DNA of 64,000 nucleotides, from contig CAZRRJ010000001.1 of assembly GCA_964602515.1 (NCBI GenBank), positions 620,001 to 684,000 on the forward strand. Reading direction: 5' to 3'. Position 1 is the stretch's first letter, and each line of letters starts with the position of its first letter. The notes beneath the pieces were generated by a model. That model saw only the letters and a list, made by a program, of their open reading frames with translations, searched no databases and was not told where the DNA came from. This document shows positions 37,995 through 46,743 of this stretch, one piece after another. The translations under genes were made by a program, and so were the position numbers. The stretch is from Carboxylicivirga sp964602515 (GTDB taxonomy: Bacteria; Bacteroidota; Bacteroidia; Bacteroidales; Marinilabiliaceae).

Positions 37995-39113
37995 ATGCAG
38001 TATTTTATAAAATATTTTAACACTAATTTTCTTAAGCGAACAACCTCTTCAGGTAAGGTTTTAGCTGAGCTGGATGGCTTAAGGGCATTAGCTATTTTTA
38101 TGGTTATTTATTTTCATACTTTTGGCTTCTTCAATCACCAGTTACCTGCTGTATTTAATAAATTACCACAATGGCTTAATGCTATACTAAAAAATGGAGA
38201 TAATGGCGTACCTCTCTTTTTTGCCATTAGTAGTTTTGTGTTAGGTATACCTTTTGCCAGGCACCATTTGTTTAAAGCCCCAAAGGTCTGTTTAAAAAAG
38301 TACTTTACACGACGGGTTACACGTTTGCAACCAACGTACTTTATTGTATTATTGGTATTTGGTGTGTATTATTTTTTTAGCAGAAAATACAACTTAAGTA
38401 CTCTTCTACAAAGCTTTGTTGTTAGCAACCTGTATTTGCATAACATTATTTTTAACACAGGTAGCTTTATTAATTATGTCGCCTGGTCGTTAGAAATTGA
38501 ATTTCAGTTTTACCTGCTTCTCCCATTGTTGGCCCTGATATTTAAGTTACCTACTTATACCAGGAGGATAATATTGACCATTGGTATACTTAGTGGCACA
38601 TTGCTAAGCTCCTGGCTTAACCAATTTGCTTTTTTATCATTACTTAATTATTACCATTATTTTTTAGCCGGTTTATTGTGTTTAGATTTTTACCTTAGCT
38701 CACCAAAGCTCCTTAAAAACAAAAATATTGCTTACACCTTACTTGGCTTTGTATCATTAATACTTATTATATCACAATCACCACACCACCCCATTAGTAT
38801 ACACCTTATTCCTTTTGCAAGCGGATTAATTCTTTTATTGGCTTTACAAAATCCATTCTGGAATAAACTATTCAGCCAAACATTTTTAAGTCATACCGGC
38901 ACCATGTCGTATTCAATGTACTTAATACACTTCCAGGTTATTGCATTTGGTGGTATTGGGCTGGTTACCTTATTTAAACAAACAGAATCACACATCCTGT
39001 TGTTACTTGGTATCTTATTATTATTCATAATTATATGGTTTTGTAGTGCACTGGCATTTGTTTTAATTGAAAAGCCTTTTATGAATCCTAATTGGTACAA
39101 AATAAAAAAATAG
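37995..39113 (+). CDS. Acyltransferase family 3 (OafA-like) membrane protein
   Basis: 372 residues and about ten helices. LAELDGLRALAIFMVIYFHT carries the conserved Arg and His of helix 1. VAWSLEIEFQFYLLLPLLAL is the second family block, and GTMSYSMYLIHFQVI is the third. It is a second, different O-acyltransferase from the one at 35501. It starts 9 bp after the polymerase gene and ends 1 bp before the last glycosyltransferase gene. Acceptor unknown. Confidence 0.88.
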   Translation: MQYFIKYFNTNFLKRTTSSGKVLAELDGLRALAIFMVIYFHTFGFFNHQLPAVFNKLPQWLNAILKNGDNGVPLFFAISSFVLGIPFARHHLFKAPKVCLKKYFTRRVTRLQPTYFIVLLVFGVYYFFSRKYNLSTLLQSFVVSNLYLHNIIFNTGSFINYVAWSLEIEFQFYLLLPLLALIFKLPTYTRRIILTIGILSGTLLSSWLNQFAFLSLLNYYHYFLAGLLCLDFYLSSPKLLKNKNIAYTLLGFVSLILIISQSPHHPISIHLIPFASGLILLLALQNPFWNKLFSQTFLSHTGTMSYSMYLIHFQVIAFGGIGLVTLFKQTESHILLLLGILLLFIIIWFCSALAFVLIEKPFMNPNWYKIKK

Positions 39114-39114
39114 T

Positions 39115-40116
39115 ATGCTAAAAATAACTTTCTTCCAGCGTAAACCATACGATTTTCATTTTAGCATTGAAAAGCTTTTTGATACCATACGTCTTAATCT
39201 TAGTGAAATAGTAAGGTGTGATATTTACAGGCTTCCTTTTTTTAGTATTGGTTTTTTACCCCGTTTTAAAAGTGCTATTGCCGCCCGTAAGCACCAGGGA
39301 GATATTAACCATATAACAGGTGATATCCATTTTATAACACCATTTCTTAATAAAAAGCGAACCATTAACACCTACCACGATTTTACTTTTCTAAAAAACA
39401 GCAAAGGCCTGTCGCGTTTTGTCTTATGGTTATTCTGGGTTTACATACCCGTCAGATGTTCGAAATACATTACCGTTATATCAGAAGTAACCAAACAAGA
39501 ATTAATTAAATACAGTGGATGTAAACCAGAAAAAATTTGCGTTATACCCAATATTATACCGGAAAGTTTTCTGCATTACCCCAAAGTATTTACAAAGGAT
39601 AATCCTGTTATTCTGCATATTGGCACTACGCCCAACAAAAATCTTAACAGGCTGATTGAAGCAGTAAAAAATATACCTTGTAAACTGGTTGTTATTGGTA
39701 GCTTAACAGGTGAGAATAAGGCTTTACTGGAGAAATATACAATCCAATATACCAACCTCTACCAGGTAAGTGATGAGCAATTACAGCAAGCTTACGTTGA
39801 TTGTGATATCATAAGTTTTTGCTCGCTTAACGAAGGTTTTGGCTTACCCATTTTAGAAGCACAGGCTACAGGTCGGGCAGTTATCACTTCTAACCTGTCT
39901 TCAATGCCCGAGGTGGCTGGTAAAGGTGCTTGTTTGGTTAATCCGTATAATACCAGCGCCATTAAAGAAGGTATTAAAAAGGTTATTGCTGACGATACTT
40001 ATCGCGAAGAGCTTATTGCAAGAGGTCTTGAAAATGTAAAACGCTTTAATGCAAAAACTGTTGCAGGTATGTATGAGGCCCTTTATAAGAAGCTTTATAA
40101 TGAACTCAAACACTAA
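39115..40116 (+). CDS. GT4 glycosyltransferase
   Basis: 333 residues, shorter than the other GT-B enzymes here. The N-terminal domain lacks the usual glycine-rich loop but keeps INHITGDIHFI and TYHDFTFLKN, as in family 4 mannosyltransferases. The donor domain has VILHIGTTPNKNLNRLIEAV and SLNEGFGLPILEAQATGRA (E-x7-E motif). It is the last gene of the polysaccharide locus and converges with cas2 after a 29-bp gap, with no clear terminator between. Confidence 0.88.
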   Translation: MLKITFFQRKPYDFHFSIEKLFDTIRLNLSEIVRCDIYRLPFFSIGFLPRFKSAIAARKHQGDINHITGDIHFITPFLNKKRTINTYHDFTFLKNSKGLSRFVLWLFWVYIPVRCSKYITVISEVTKQELIKYSGCKPEKICVIPNIIPESFLHYPKVFTKDNPVILHIGTTPNKNLNRLIEAVKNIPCKLVVIGSLTGENKALLEKYTIQYTNLYQVSDEQLQQAYVDCDIISFCSLNEGFGLPILEAQATGRAVITSNLSSMPEVAGKGACLVNPYNTSAIKEGIKKVIADDTYREELIARGLENVKRFNAKTVAGMYEALYKKLYNELKH

Positions 40117-40145
40117 AAATGCATTACGTTTGGTAAATAGCTACT

Positions 40146-40484
40146 CTAAAAAAGCTGCAATTGCTGAATAACCTCCGGCTTATCTTTGGGTTGTCGACAT
40201 AAAAATAACTCCATCATACCAAATTGTTTATCAGTAACCTTAAGCACCCCAACATGCCCATGCTCAGGCAGCATATTTTTAACCCTTTTTATATGCACAT
40301 CGGCATTCTCCCTACTTGGGCAATTGCGCAGGTATATGGAAAACTGGAACATCGAAAAACCATCGTCAATTAACTGCTTACGAAAGCGAGCAGCATTCTT
40401 ACGTTGCTTCTTTGTTTCCGTTGGAAGATCGAAAAATACAAGTACCCACATAATACGATATTGATTAAGTGCAGAATATGACAT
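40146..40484 (-). CDS. cas2: CRISPR-associated endonuclease Cas2
   Basis: 112 residues, slightly long for Cas2. Ferredoxin-like fold start IMWVLVFFDLPTETKKQRK with the conserved Asp after beta-strand 1, then FRKQLIDDGFSMFQFSIYLR. Cas2 bridges two Cas1 dimers in the spacer integration complex. It starts 2 bp after cas1 and is the last gene of the set. No CRISPR array follows it, which is the usual place in many II-C loci; a polysaccharide gene abuts instead. Confidence 0.95.
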   Translation of the reverse strand: MSYSALNQYRIMWVLVFFDLPTETKKQRKNAARFRKQLIDDGFSMFQFSIYLRNCPSRENADVHIKRVKNMLPEHGHVGVLKVTDKQFGMMELFLCRQPKDKPEVIQQLQLF

Positions 40485-40486
40485 GA

Positions 40487-41392
40487 CTATTCGTTTATAA
40501 ACTGAGGATATATAATACGTCGCCTGCTTCCATCAAAACACTCGTATAACGAATTTGTCGTACGACTCAAACCTACCATTAAAGGGCTCTTTTGCTTATC
40601 AAACACCACATCTACAGTAGCAATTGTCAGCAGCTTTGCTTTTTGTTCGCGTGTTATTTCATCACCTGTAATTTCGCCATCCTGCCACATTTGATAAACC
40701 AATTCATCGCAAAACGGACGATAAGGTTCCATTACATCATCGGCCAGACAATAGGCATTGTATTTATTGCGATGAAAAATACCTAAGGTTGGTAATAAGC
40801 CACTACTCACCAGGGCACGTGCAACGATAGCCCGTAATACGGCATAACAATAATTGAGGTGAGCATTGGGTGCATCGCCGTACCTGTTGCGGGTAAATAC
40901 TTCGTTTTCAAACAGCAGTTTCCAATATACTGAAGCGGCTCTTCCTTCTATATTATTCGGATCACCACTCTGAACCTGTGGAACCAGTGCTTTTAAGCGT
41001 TTATTATCAATTGAAAAGCGTTCCATCAATGCTGCCTGGTTCTCTACCTTTGCCTTAACTGTTTGCTGCCAAAGGTTTTTCCTTAGGGGTTCACTGGCAT
41101 TTATTTGTTCCCTGAAGCGCTCCGATTGCAGGGTATTACCATCCAGTGGCAACATTAAGCCTGTAGGCATATGCTTTTCATTACAACTAATAATAGCCGT
41201 ATTTCGCTCCAACAAAGCAGCCATTAAACCATGGGTAATGGTTACCTGTGGATTATCAAGCAAAACCACTCCAATATCTTCAATGGGGATGGAACCTAAT
41301 ACCTGGTCGGTTTTTGGTTCTACCACTTTTAATTGCTGTTGCTGCTTATGCAGGTAAGCAGGATTACCAAAATAAAGGGTGCGTTTAATCAT
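40487..41392 (-). CDS. cas1: CRISPR-associated integrase Cas1 (type II)
   Basis: 301 residues, typical of type II Cas1. N-terminal beta-domain TLYFGNPAYLHKQQQQLKV and IPIEDIGVVLLDNPQVTIT. The metal-binding residues are in VYWKLLFENEVF (Glu), LGIFHRNKYNAYCLADDVME (His) and YRPFCDELVYQ (Asp). It integrates spacers with Cas2. It is separated from cas9 by 139 bp that hold the cas9 terminator and a perfect inverted repeat, so it may have its own promoter. No csn2 or cas4 is present, which agrees with subtype II-C. Confidence 0.96.
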   Translation of the reverse strand: MIKRTLYFGNPAYLHKQQQQLKVVEPKTDQVLGSIPIEDIGVVLLDNPQVTITHGLMAALLERNTAIISCNEKHMPTGLMLPLDGNTLQSERFREQINASEPLRKNLWQQTVKAKVENQAALMERFSIDNKRLKALVPQVQSGDPNNIEGRAASVYWKLLFENEVFTRNRYGDAPNAHLNYCYAVLRAIVARALVSSGLLPTLGIFHRNKYNAYCLADDVMEPYRPFCDELVYQMWQDGEITGDEITREQKAKLLTIATVDVVFDKQKSPLMVGLSRTTNSLYECFDGSRRRIIYPQFINE

Positions 41393-41446
41393 AACGGTAT
41401 TATCAATGGTGTAACATACAACTCATAATGTAGGTGGTGGTTTGTA

Positions 41447-41480
41447 CAATTGCTTAAGCCGTAAGCAGCTTAAGCAATTG
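41447..41480. repeat. Perfect 12-bp inverted repeat between cas9 and cas1
   Basis: Arms CAATTGCTTAAG (41447-41458) and CTTAAGCAATTG (41469-41480) are exact reverse complements with a 10-nt loop. No T-run follows on either strand close by. It lies 55 bp before the cas1 start, after the cas9 terminator. It could be an operator, an RNA hairpin in the cas1 leader, or a processing site. Confidence 0.8.
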
Positions 41481-41483
41481 ATA

Positions 41484-41522
41484 TAAAAAACTACTGTACT
41501 ACAATAAGCTATTGCAATACAG
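41484..41522 (-). terminator. Intrinsic terminator of cas9
   Basis: A 13-bp stem with two G-U pairs (41494-41506 with 41510-41522, 3-nt loop) begins 10 bp past the cas9 stop. On the minus strand it is followed by TAGTTTTTTATA. It would separate most cas9 transcription from cas1-cas2. Confidence 0.8.
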
Positions 41523-41531
41523 CAGGGATTT

Positions 41532-44500
41532 TTACTCTCCAATCTTTACTATTTGACCAAGGTGATTAATACGAACTTTTATAATACCTTCAATTCCATT
41601 TAATCCAATCTGAGGTTTATAAGCTATCATCTTCAGTTCCTTCCTCTCCTCTACTGTTGTTTCTAGATGATGTCTGAAAAAGTAGTTTTTCGTCGCAATC
41701 TTTTGCACTCTAAATAAATGCTTACTAATTAAAGCCCTGTTATTGGGGTTTAATAAATCAACCTCATTGGGATCAAAATCATCGGAAGGAAAAACAAACA
41801 TTTCGTTTTGTTTCATAGTATATAAGAATACCCATCCCTTTGGATGCTCCTTATTAATAACAGGTAAACCGGCATTAACACGGGCTACTGCTTCGTAAAA
41901 AGACACCACTTCTTCCTGTAACTTTCCTTTTTCATCGCGATAAATAGCAACATGATGATTATTACCAGTACTTACAAAGTCAGCTGGTATGTCATGTCCC
42001 TTGCTGTCTTTTAACACCCTACAAAGGTGATCTTTTTTCGAATGCAAAGGCTCTGCATTACTAATCCCACTAATTGTAACACGCTTTATTGCAACACCTT
42101 TTTCTTCATTTTGCCATATAGGATTTTGTTCAAGATTTACAAAAGCTTCCTTTGCATTACCATTATACTTATCCAGCCTTTCTTTAAGTCGTTTCTGAAT
42201 CTGTGGATCAATCACCTTTTCAATTTTTAAATCGGGCGATACTTCTTTTCTTATGGTATACCTGTCTTCTAAATAAACCAGCTTAAGCTTTTCCGGTAGC
42301 TCCTCTCCCCCTTTAGTTATAATCGGGTTCTTTGCCGGGCTGTTTTTTCCTCCAAATGCTTTTTTAGGATTATTATCAAATTCTTTTAACCTGTCCAGTA
42401 CAGCCTCTCTATAGGCCTTTTTAGCAAGCTTCATAGCTATTGTTTCATCAAATGAAGTGCCTACTTTTACCATTTTTGTGGCATACTGCTGCATTTTACC
42501 ATATACGGTTTCTTTATGCAACTGTCCGCGTGGGGTTAAAGCTGTTTGAATTATATCACTGCCCTTAACCTTATTTTTGTTCTGGGTTACAACTTTATTT
42601 TTGGCCTTGTGCGATATTAAAATATTCTCAAGATGTTGCTTTGCCACCACCCTAAAATTAGGTATGGGCTCACTAAACACCCGTTTCCCGTTTTCATTCT
42701 TGGTTGTTTCTTTATTTTCAATGCCAATAATAGCATTATGCTTTTTATCTTTCTCGTTTTTACGGGCATTTAAATTATTAAGGTATTGAATATGGCTATG
42801 CCTGGTAAAAGCAACAGTTAAGGCATCCATTGCATGGTGACGATGATCGTTACGCTTGGTCCAGTCCGTTATCTGTTCTATCTTCTGCCCGTCTTTTCGC
42901 TCTTCCATATTGGTCATACCCAAAGCCCTGTATTTTTTAATATTAAGCTCCTTCATGGTATTAATCAGGCCCCAGTCATCACGCAACCGGGCTGTAATAG
43001 TACCCGTTGTAGAAACAACTGTTTCACAAAGTTCAAACAACATTTCTTTGGCTTTTTTGGCAATATACTGGCTCTCTCTTAAATCACGTTCAATAAAGCC
43101 CTCGCCAATATCTTCTGCTTTTTTGGTTAGCTTTAAAAACTTAGCTTTGCTGATATGTCCTTTTTTATGATAATCTTCTACACGAGCTACATATTCTTCA
43201 ACTCCACTTTCACCATATTTATTTTTAATAAAGTCATAGGCTGTTTCTTCGCCTTTTTCAATATTAACCTGTCTGTACTCTAAAGTTTTATTTGAAAAAC
43301 TATCGTCAAACAGGCGGGCTTTGGGTATGATATGCTCTATATCAATTTCTTTAGAAAAAAGTTGCGATGAAGAAATGAATTTACTGGTATAAAATGTTTT
43401 ATGACCATTCTGCTCTAATTCTTTATACAAGCGGTAGCGAATAATATCGTTCCGGCTTGGATTTTTTATCCCAAAATTATCCTGTAATATTTTGCGGTAT
43501 TGCTCGTGTTCTGTTTTGGATTGATTAATTGCCCTTGTCATTTTAGCACGCTCATCGGCATTTTTCTTAAGCTCGCGTGCTAATTCAACACGTATCTCGT
43601 CAGGCTTACCCATTGTTGGGTCGTCAATTATGGCATTCACCACATTTACCAGCTGGTTCAGTATTTTCTCAACCACCGGGTTACGCAAGCTGTTTTTAGC
43701 TAAAAGCTCCAACCTGTCTTTTCGCTCCCTGTTTTTATTCTCCTCCCGGGTTAAGGAGTTAGAATGATTATAGCCTGCTAAAGCACAGGCTTCGCTATAT
43801 ATATTCTCCTTAATATATGGTATAATTTTACATATAGCCTTGGTACTTAAATTGGCATAATCATCCTGAAACTGCACATTAACAAGGTATTGTGCATGTT
43901 CTTTTTTAAATCCAAACGTATCGCTAAGCTTTATATAAAGGGCATCGGTACCTGTTTTGGATTTATCACCTTCGTACGAATACAATAAATGCCAAAGTTG
44001 AAAATACTTTTGCTGTTGTAAAGCCTTATTATCCAGTAAAGCATTAAAATTTAATACCTCTGGATCTATTTGTAAATGTTCAAATACTTCTTTTGTTTTT
44101 TCGTGAATATTTGCCGACTTCTCCTTCTTTATATCAATCTCATAACCTTCATGTTCCAGTATTTTAGCAAAGGCACTATATAAAGCAATATTGGTACTGT
44201 TTCCTTTTAACTCTGTGTAATTCAGATCATAGTCTCCGGCCTTATAACCAAGCAATTTTAAAATATCTGCTTTCGTAAGCTTTTCTTTTATATTCAACTC
44301 ATTAAAAAGTATTTGCTTTTCTTCCAAAGAAAGTTCAACACCCTTTTTTACACCTTTATTTTTTACCTCTACATGCGATAAATCGTGCAATATTCTGTAC
44401 TCCTGAAAAAGCGGTGATGACTTTGGACATACACGTGCTCCTATGGTTTTTAGCTTTAAGCGTCCATCAACCATTACTTCTTTTTGCCGGCTTTCAAACT

Positions 44501-45638
44501 GGCAAAAACTAACCAGGCCTTTTTGTGATTTTAAACGGCGTTGATAAAAAATAACAACATCGCGCACCTCTTCTTTTAATGTTTCCGTCATTTCGGGGTA
44601 AAACGCCTTTTGAGTTTCCCATATTTGTTCAAACTCATCCAAATAATCCTGACGATAAAACACCTGGTTTTTAAGGGAGGTATGCGGATTGCCTTGTATT
44701 TGCCGGTATAAATTCTCTCCGACTGTTTCTTTATTAAAGAACAACTCCTTGCTACGATCGCTAATAGCTCCAAGGTAGCCACTGCTGCTATTTAAATTGT
44801 TGTTAATTTCGGTAATAACATATGCCACCTGATCAATAGGTAATTTCTGATTTAATGCTGACACACGCCACTGGTACTCTTGTAGTTTAACTTCATTACG
44901 CTTTCCCTTATTTTCAGCAGTGTATATATCTTTTATGGCCAAAAATCGTTTACGCGTATTCTGTTGCCCCTGCCCTTCAATGGCTTTATATAATTCCATA
45001 TCCAGCACTTCAGGATAAAACTGCTGCTGACACTGCCATATTTTATCCAGTTCATTCTGCAAATCAGAACGATAAAAGTCAGGCAAACTCGTTTTGCCTT
45101 GCTCCAATAGTTGTAAGCAGTATTGCCCCGGCGTTAAGTTATTTTCATATAAATATTTGGCAATATCCATTCCATCAATTAACTGCCCCTCTTCTTCATC
45201 ACCTTTTGTTTTTCGGCTGCTTTTATAACCCCGCTTTTTATTTATTGCTAAAAGCACACGGGCCAGCTCCTCTTTTTCAATCCTGTTACGTGCAGCTTTG
45301 GCACGCAACATCAAAGTCTCAAAGGTAATAGCATTACCATTTTCAGTTAGTACCGACTCATTTCCAATAAAGCCATTCTGCTTTAGTATTTCAATAAGGT
45401 TATCACGTCGTTGTTTGTAGCGTTGCAAATTACGACGCATGCTTCGCTTTAGTGTACGGTCAGCATTAACACTCAATGGTCGTCCCTTTTCAAAATCGGT
45501 TTGCTCATCGGTTGTTAAGGGATTCACCCTAACGCCCATATTAACAATGGAGGATTGTTCATTGTCATTTTCAGCTTCGAGCACATATGCCCAACCAATT
45601 GATGTTGTTCCTAAATCGAGTCCTAATATTTTTTTCAT
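41532..45638 (-). CDS. cas9: CRISPR-associated endonuclease Cas9 (type II-C)
   Basis: 1368 residues; all catalytic positions look intact. RuvC-I ILGLDLGTTSIGWAYV (Asp8), arginine-rich bridge helix (RTLKRSMRRNLQRYKQRRDN), RuvC-II IRVELARELKKNA (Glu685), HNH core IDIEHIIPKARLFDDS (Glu768-His769), RuvC-III HRHHAMDALTVAF (His935, Asp938), and a C-terminal PAM-interacting region. The absence of csn2 and cas4 and the cas9-cas1-cas2 order indicate II-C, as in many Bacteroidetes. It uses the tracrRNA encoded on the opposite strand about 0.6 kb upstream. The 5' leader is long: no near promoter is evident in the first 100 bp upstream. PAM cannot be predicted from this sequence. Confidence 0.97.
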   Translation of the reverse strand: MKKILGLDLGTTSIGWAYVLEAENDNEQSSIVNMGVRVNPLTTDEQTDFEKGRPLSVNADRTLKRSMRRNLQRYKQRRDNLIEILKQNGFIGNESVLTENGNAITFETLMLRAKAARNRIEKEELARVLLAINKKRGYKSSRKTKGDEEEGQLIDGMDIAKYLYENNLTPGQYCLQLLEQGKTSLPDFYRSDLQNELDKIWQCQQQFYPEVLDMELYKAIEGQGQQNTRKRFLAIKDIYTAENKGKRNEVKLQEYQWRVSALNQKLPIDQVAYVITEINNNLNSSSGYLGAISDRSKELFFNKETVGENLYRQIQGNPHTSLKNQVFYRQDYLDEFEQIWETQKAFYPEMTETLKEEVRDVVIFYQRRLKSQKGLVSFCQFESRQKEVMVDGRLKLKTIGARVCPKSSPLFQEYRILHDLSHVEVKNKGVKKGVELSLEEKQILFNELNIKEKLTKADILKLLGYKAGDYDLNYTELKGNSTNIALYSAFAKILEHEGYEIDIKKEKSANIHEKTKEVFEHLQIDPEVLNFNALLDNKALQQQKYFQLWHLLYSYEGDKSKTGTDALYIKLSDTFGFKKEHAQYLVNVQFQDDYANLSTKAICKIIPYIKENIYSEACALAGYNHSNSLTREENKNRERKDRLELLAKNSLRNPVVEKILNQLVNVVNAIIDDPTMGKPDEIRVELARELKKNADERAKMTRAINQSKTEHEQYRKILQDNFGIKNPSRNDIIRYRLYKELEQNGHKTFYTSKFISSSQLFSKEIDIEHIIPKARLFDDSFSNKTLEYRQVNIEKGEETAYDFIKNKYGESGVEEYVARVEDYHKKGHISKAKFLKLTKKAEDIGEGFIERDLRESQYIAKKAKEMLFELCETVVSTTGTITARLRDDWGLINTMKELNIKKYRALGMTNMEERKDGQKIEQITDWTKRNDHRHHAMDALTVAFTRHSHIQYLNNLNARKNEKDKKHNAIIGIENKETTKNENGKRVFSEPIPNFRVVAKQHLENILISHKAKNKVVTQNKNKVKGSDIIQTALTPRGQLHKETVYGKMQQYATKMVKVGTSFDETIAMKLAKKAYREAVLDRLKEFDNNPKKAFGGKNSPAKNPIITKGGEELPEKLKLVYLEDRYTIRKEVSPDLKIEKVIDPQIQKRLKERLDKYNGNAKEAFVNLEQNPIWQNEEKGVAIKRVTISGISNAEPLHSKKDHLCRVLKDSKGHDIPADFVSTGNNHHVAIYRDEKGKLQEEVVSFYEAVARVNAGLPVINKEHPKGWVFLYTMKQNEMFVFPSDDFDPNEVDLLNPNNRALISKHLFRVQKIATKNYFFRHHLETTVEERKELKMIAYKPQIGLNGIEGIIKVRINHLGQIVKIGE

Positions 45639-46198
45639 ATATCTAAGATTTGTATTCTTTCTCTGTTATGTATTATTATCACTTGGTCCTTCCTTCTAAA
45701 AATACTTATGAGTTTACTAAAAAATATAGTCTGCTTTATCTTGCAACATGCTACATGTCTCATAAGTTAAAAAATCTATTGACTAACTTTTTTGTACTAA
45801 ATATCCTTGAATAAATTTCGCAGTTATCAAGTCTTTTTAAGCTTTATCATCTACCTAAACCAACAATTTTAAACCTTACATAAAACCTTTTGTAATAATT
45901 AAATATAATGTACCGCTCTTATGTCATCTTACTGATTAAACTCTTTTATTCAATTTGCTTAAACTATTAACCTAAGCTTTAAATTAACACAACAGTATTA
46001 TTCCCTGGGTCAATTATCTGCAGTATAAGATTATCCAATTTCAAATCTTATAGTTTTTTTACTCGCCTTTTATGAAGGTTTTTATTTATGACTAATTAAG
46101 CTTATAAAAATATAAAGTATTTAACACAATCTGATATTTGCACACTAAGAATCATTCTAAATTAGTACAGTTATTCTATTTTAATGACATAAATTAAC
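45639..46198. other. cas9-tracrRNA intergenic region
   Basis: About 560 very AT-rich bases between divergent cas9 and tracrRNA. No reading frame is supported and no CRISPR repeat is visible. The segment 46104-46164 is 84% identical to the upstream region of the HU-like gene (see repeat entries). Promoters for both directions are expected here. Confidence 0.55.
46104..46164. repeat. 61-bp dispersed repeat, copy 1 (cas9/tracrRNA region)
   Basis: 51 of 61 positions match the segment 48460-48520 without gaps; shared cores include TTAACACAATC and TCATTCTAAAT. Copy 2 lies 35 bp upstream of the HU-like gene. The minus strand of both reads TTGTGTTAA and then a TTTATA region, which could be a shared promoter or operator. 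Confidence 0.75.
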
Positions 46199-46206
46199 TA
46201 CATTTG
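46199..46206 (+). promoter_or_regulatory. -7 box for tracrRNA (TACATTTG)
   Basis: TACATTTG fits TAnnTTTG exactly and lies a few bases before the anti-repeat. No clear -33 TTTG is seen. Transcription would start near 46211. Confidence 0.5.
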
Positions 46207-46289
46207 TTTTTACAATTTGAGCAATTCACAATAAGGATTATTCCGTTGTGAAAACATTTAGCTGCCTCGACTATTTCGGGGCTTTTTTT
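46207..46289 (+). ncRNA. tracrRNA of the type II-C system
   Basis: The order is as in Bacteroidetes tracrRNAs. An anti-repeat (about 46211-46230, ACAATTTGAGCAATTCACAA) comes first. A hairpin CACAA...TTGTG (46226-46250) contains AAGGATTATTCCG. A single-stranded AAAACATTTAG follows. The terminator stem GCCTCGA/TCGGGGC (46264-46270 with 46276-46282) is followed by seven T residues. The anti-repeat predicts a CRISPR repeat beginning near TTGTGAATTGCTCAAATTG, which resembles the GTTGTGAATTGCT repeats of this phylum. The 5' end is estimated from the -7 box; only the 3' end is sharply defined. It guides crRNA maturation and Cas9 loading. Confidence 0.85.
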
Positions 46290-46743
46290 ATGTCCTTATA
46301 TTTTGATCAGGGAAATTATTGTAGAAATTTTGGCACATGACTAAACTATAAACCTGAGTTCTTTGAGTCAATTACATAAAGAAAATGGCTGTTTTCAAGT
46401 GAAATCTACAAGCTTTGAATAAAAAACTGTTTTGCTGCGTCTAATTTTATCGCAATAGTATACTATTCCTCCAAAATTATGCCTTGTAATTCTGCTCTTT
46501 ATTTCAATCTGTGTTTTAATATTTAAATCGTTCTCTGGTTATTATATCCAAGGCCAACAAAAACAATAATGTAACTAAATATATACGTGTATTCATAAGG
46601 TTAAGGAATAAAATTACACAAAAAAAACAGCACTAAAATAATCAACTTCAATAGCACTGTTCCTTTCTGTTCAGCTTTTTCCATAACACAAAGCATACAA
46701 CAGACCTAAAGTTATGCACTGATAATCAATACATTAAGCATCT
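46290..46743. other. Intergenic region after tracrRNA
   Basis: About 450 bases with no supported gene. It contains one copy (46491-46544) of a 54-bp repeat shared with 47771-47824. A minus-strand frame around 46390-46530 is open for about 45 codons but has no start and no recognised family; it may be a gene remnant. Confidence 0.5.
46491..46544. repeat. 54-bp dispersed repeat, copy 1
   Basis: 48 of 54 positions match 47771-47824 in the same orientation without gaps, starting with TCTGCTCTTTATTTC and ending with CTCTGGTTATT. It is probably a remnant of a duplication in this accessory region. Confidence 0.75.

Noticed and set aside
41393..41531. Degenerate CRISPR repeat between cas9 and cas1
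   Set aside because: The palindromic CAATTGCTTAAG arms share only a few bases with the repeat predicted from the tracrRNA; they are better described as an inverted repeat after the cas9 terminator.
45639..46743. Possible CRISPR array next to cas9
   Set aside because: Two short dispersed repeats exist, but no regularly spaced 36-47 nt repeats, and nothing complementary to the tracrRNA anti-repeat.
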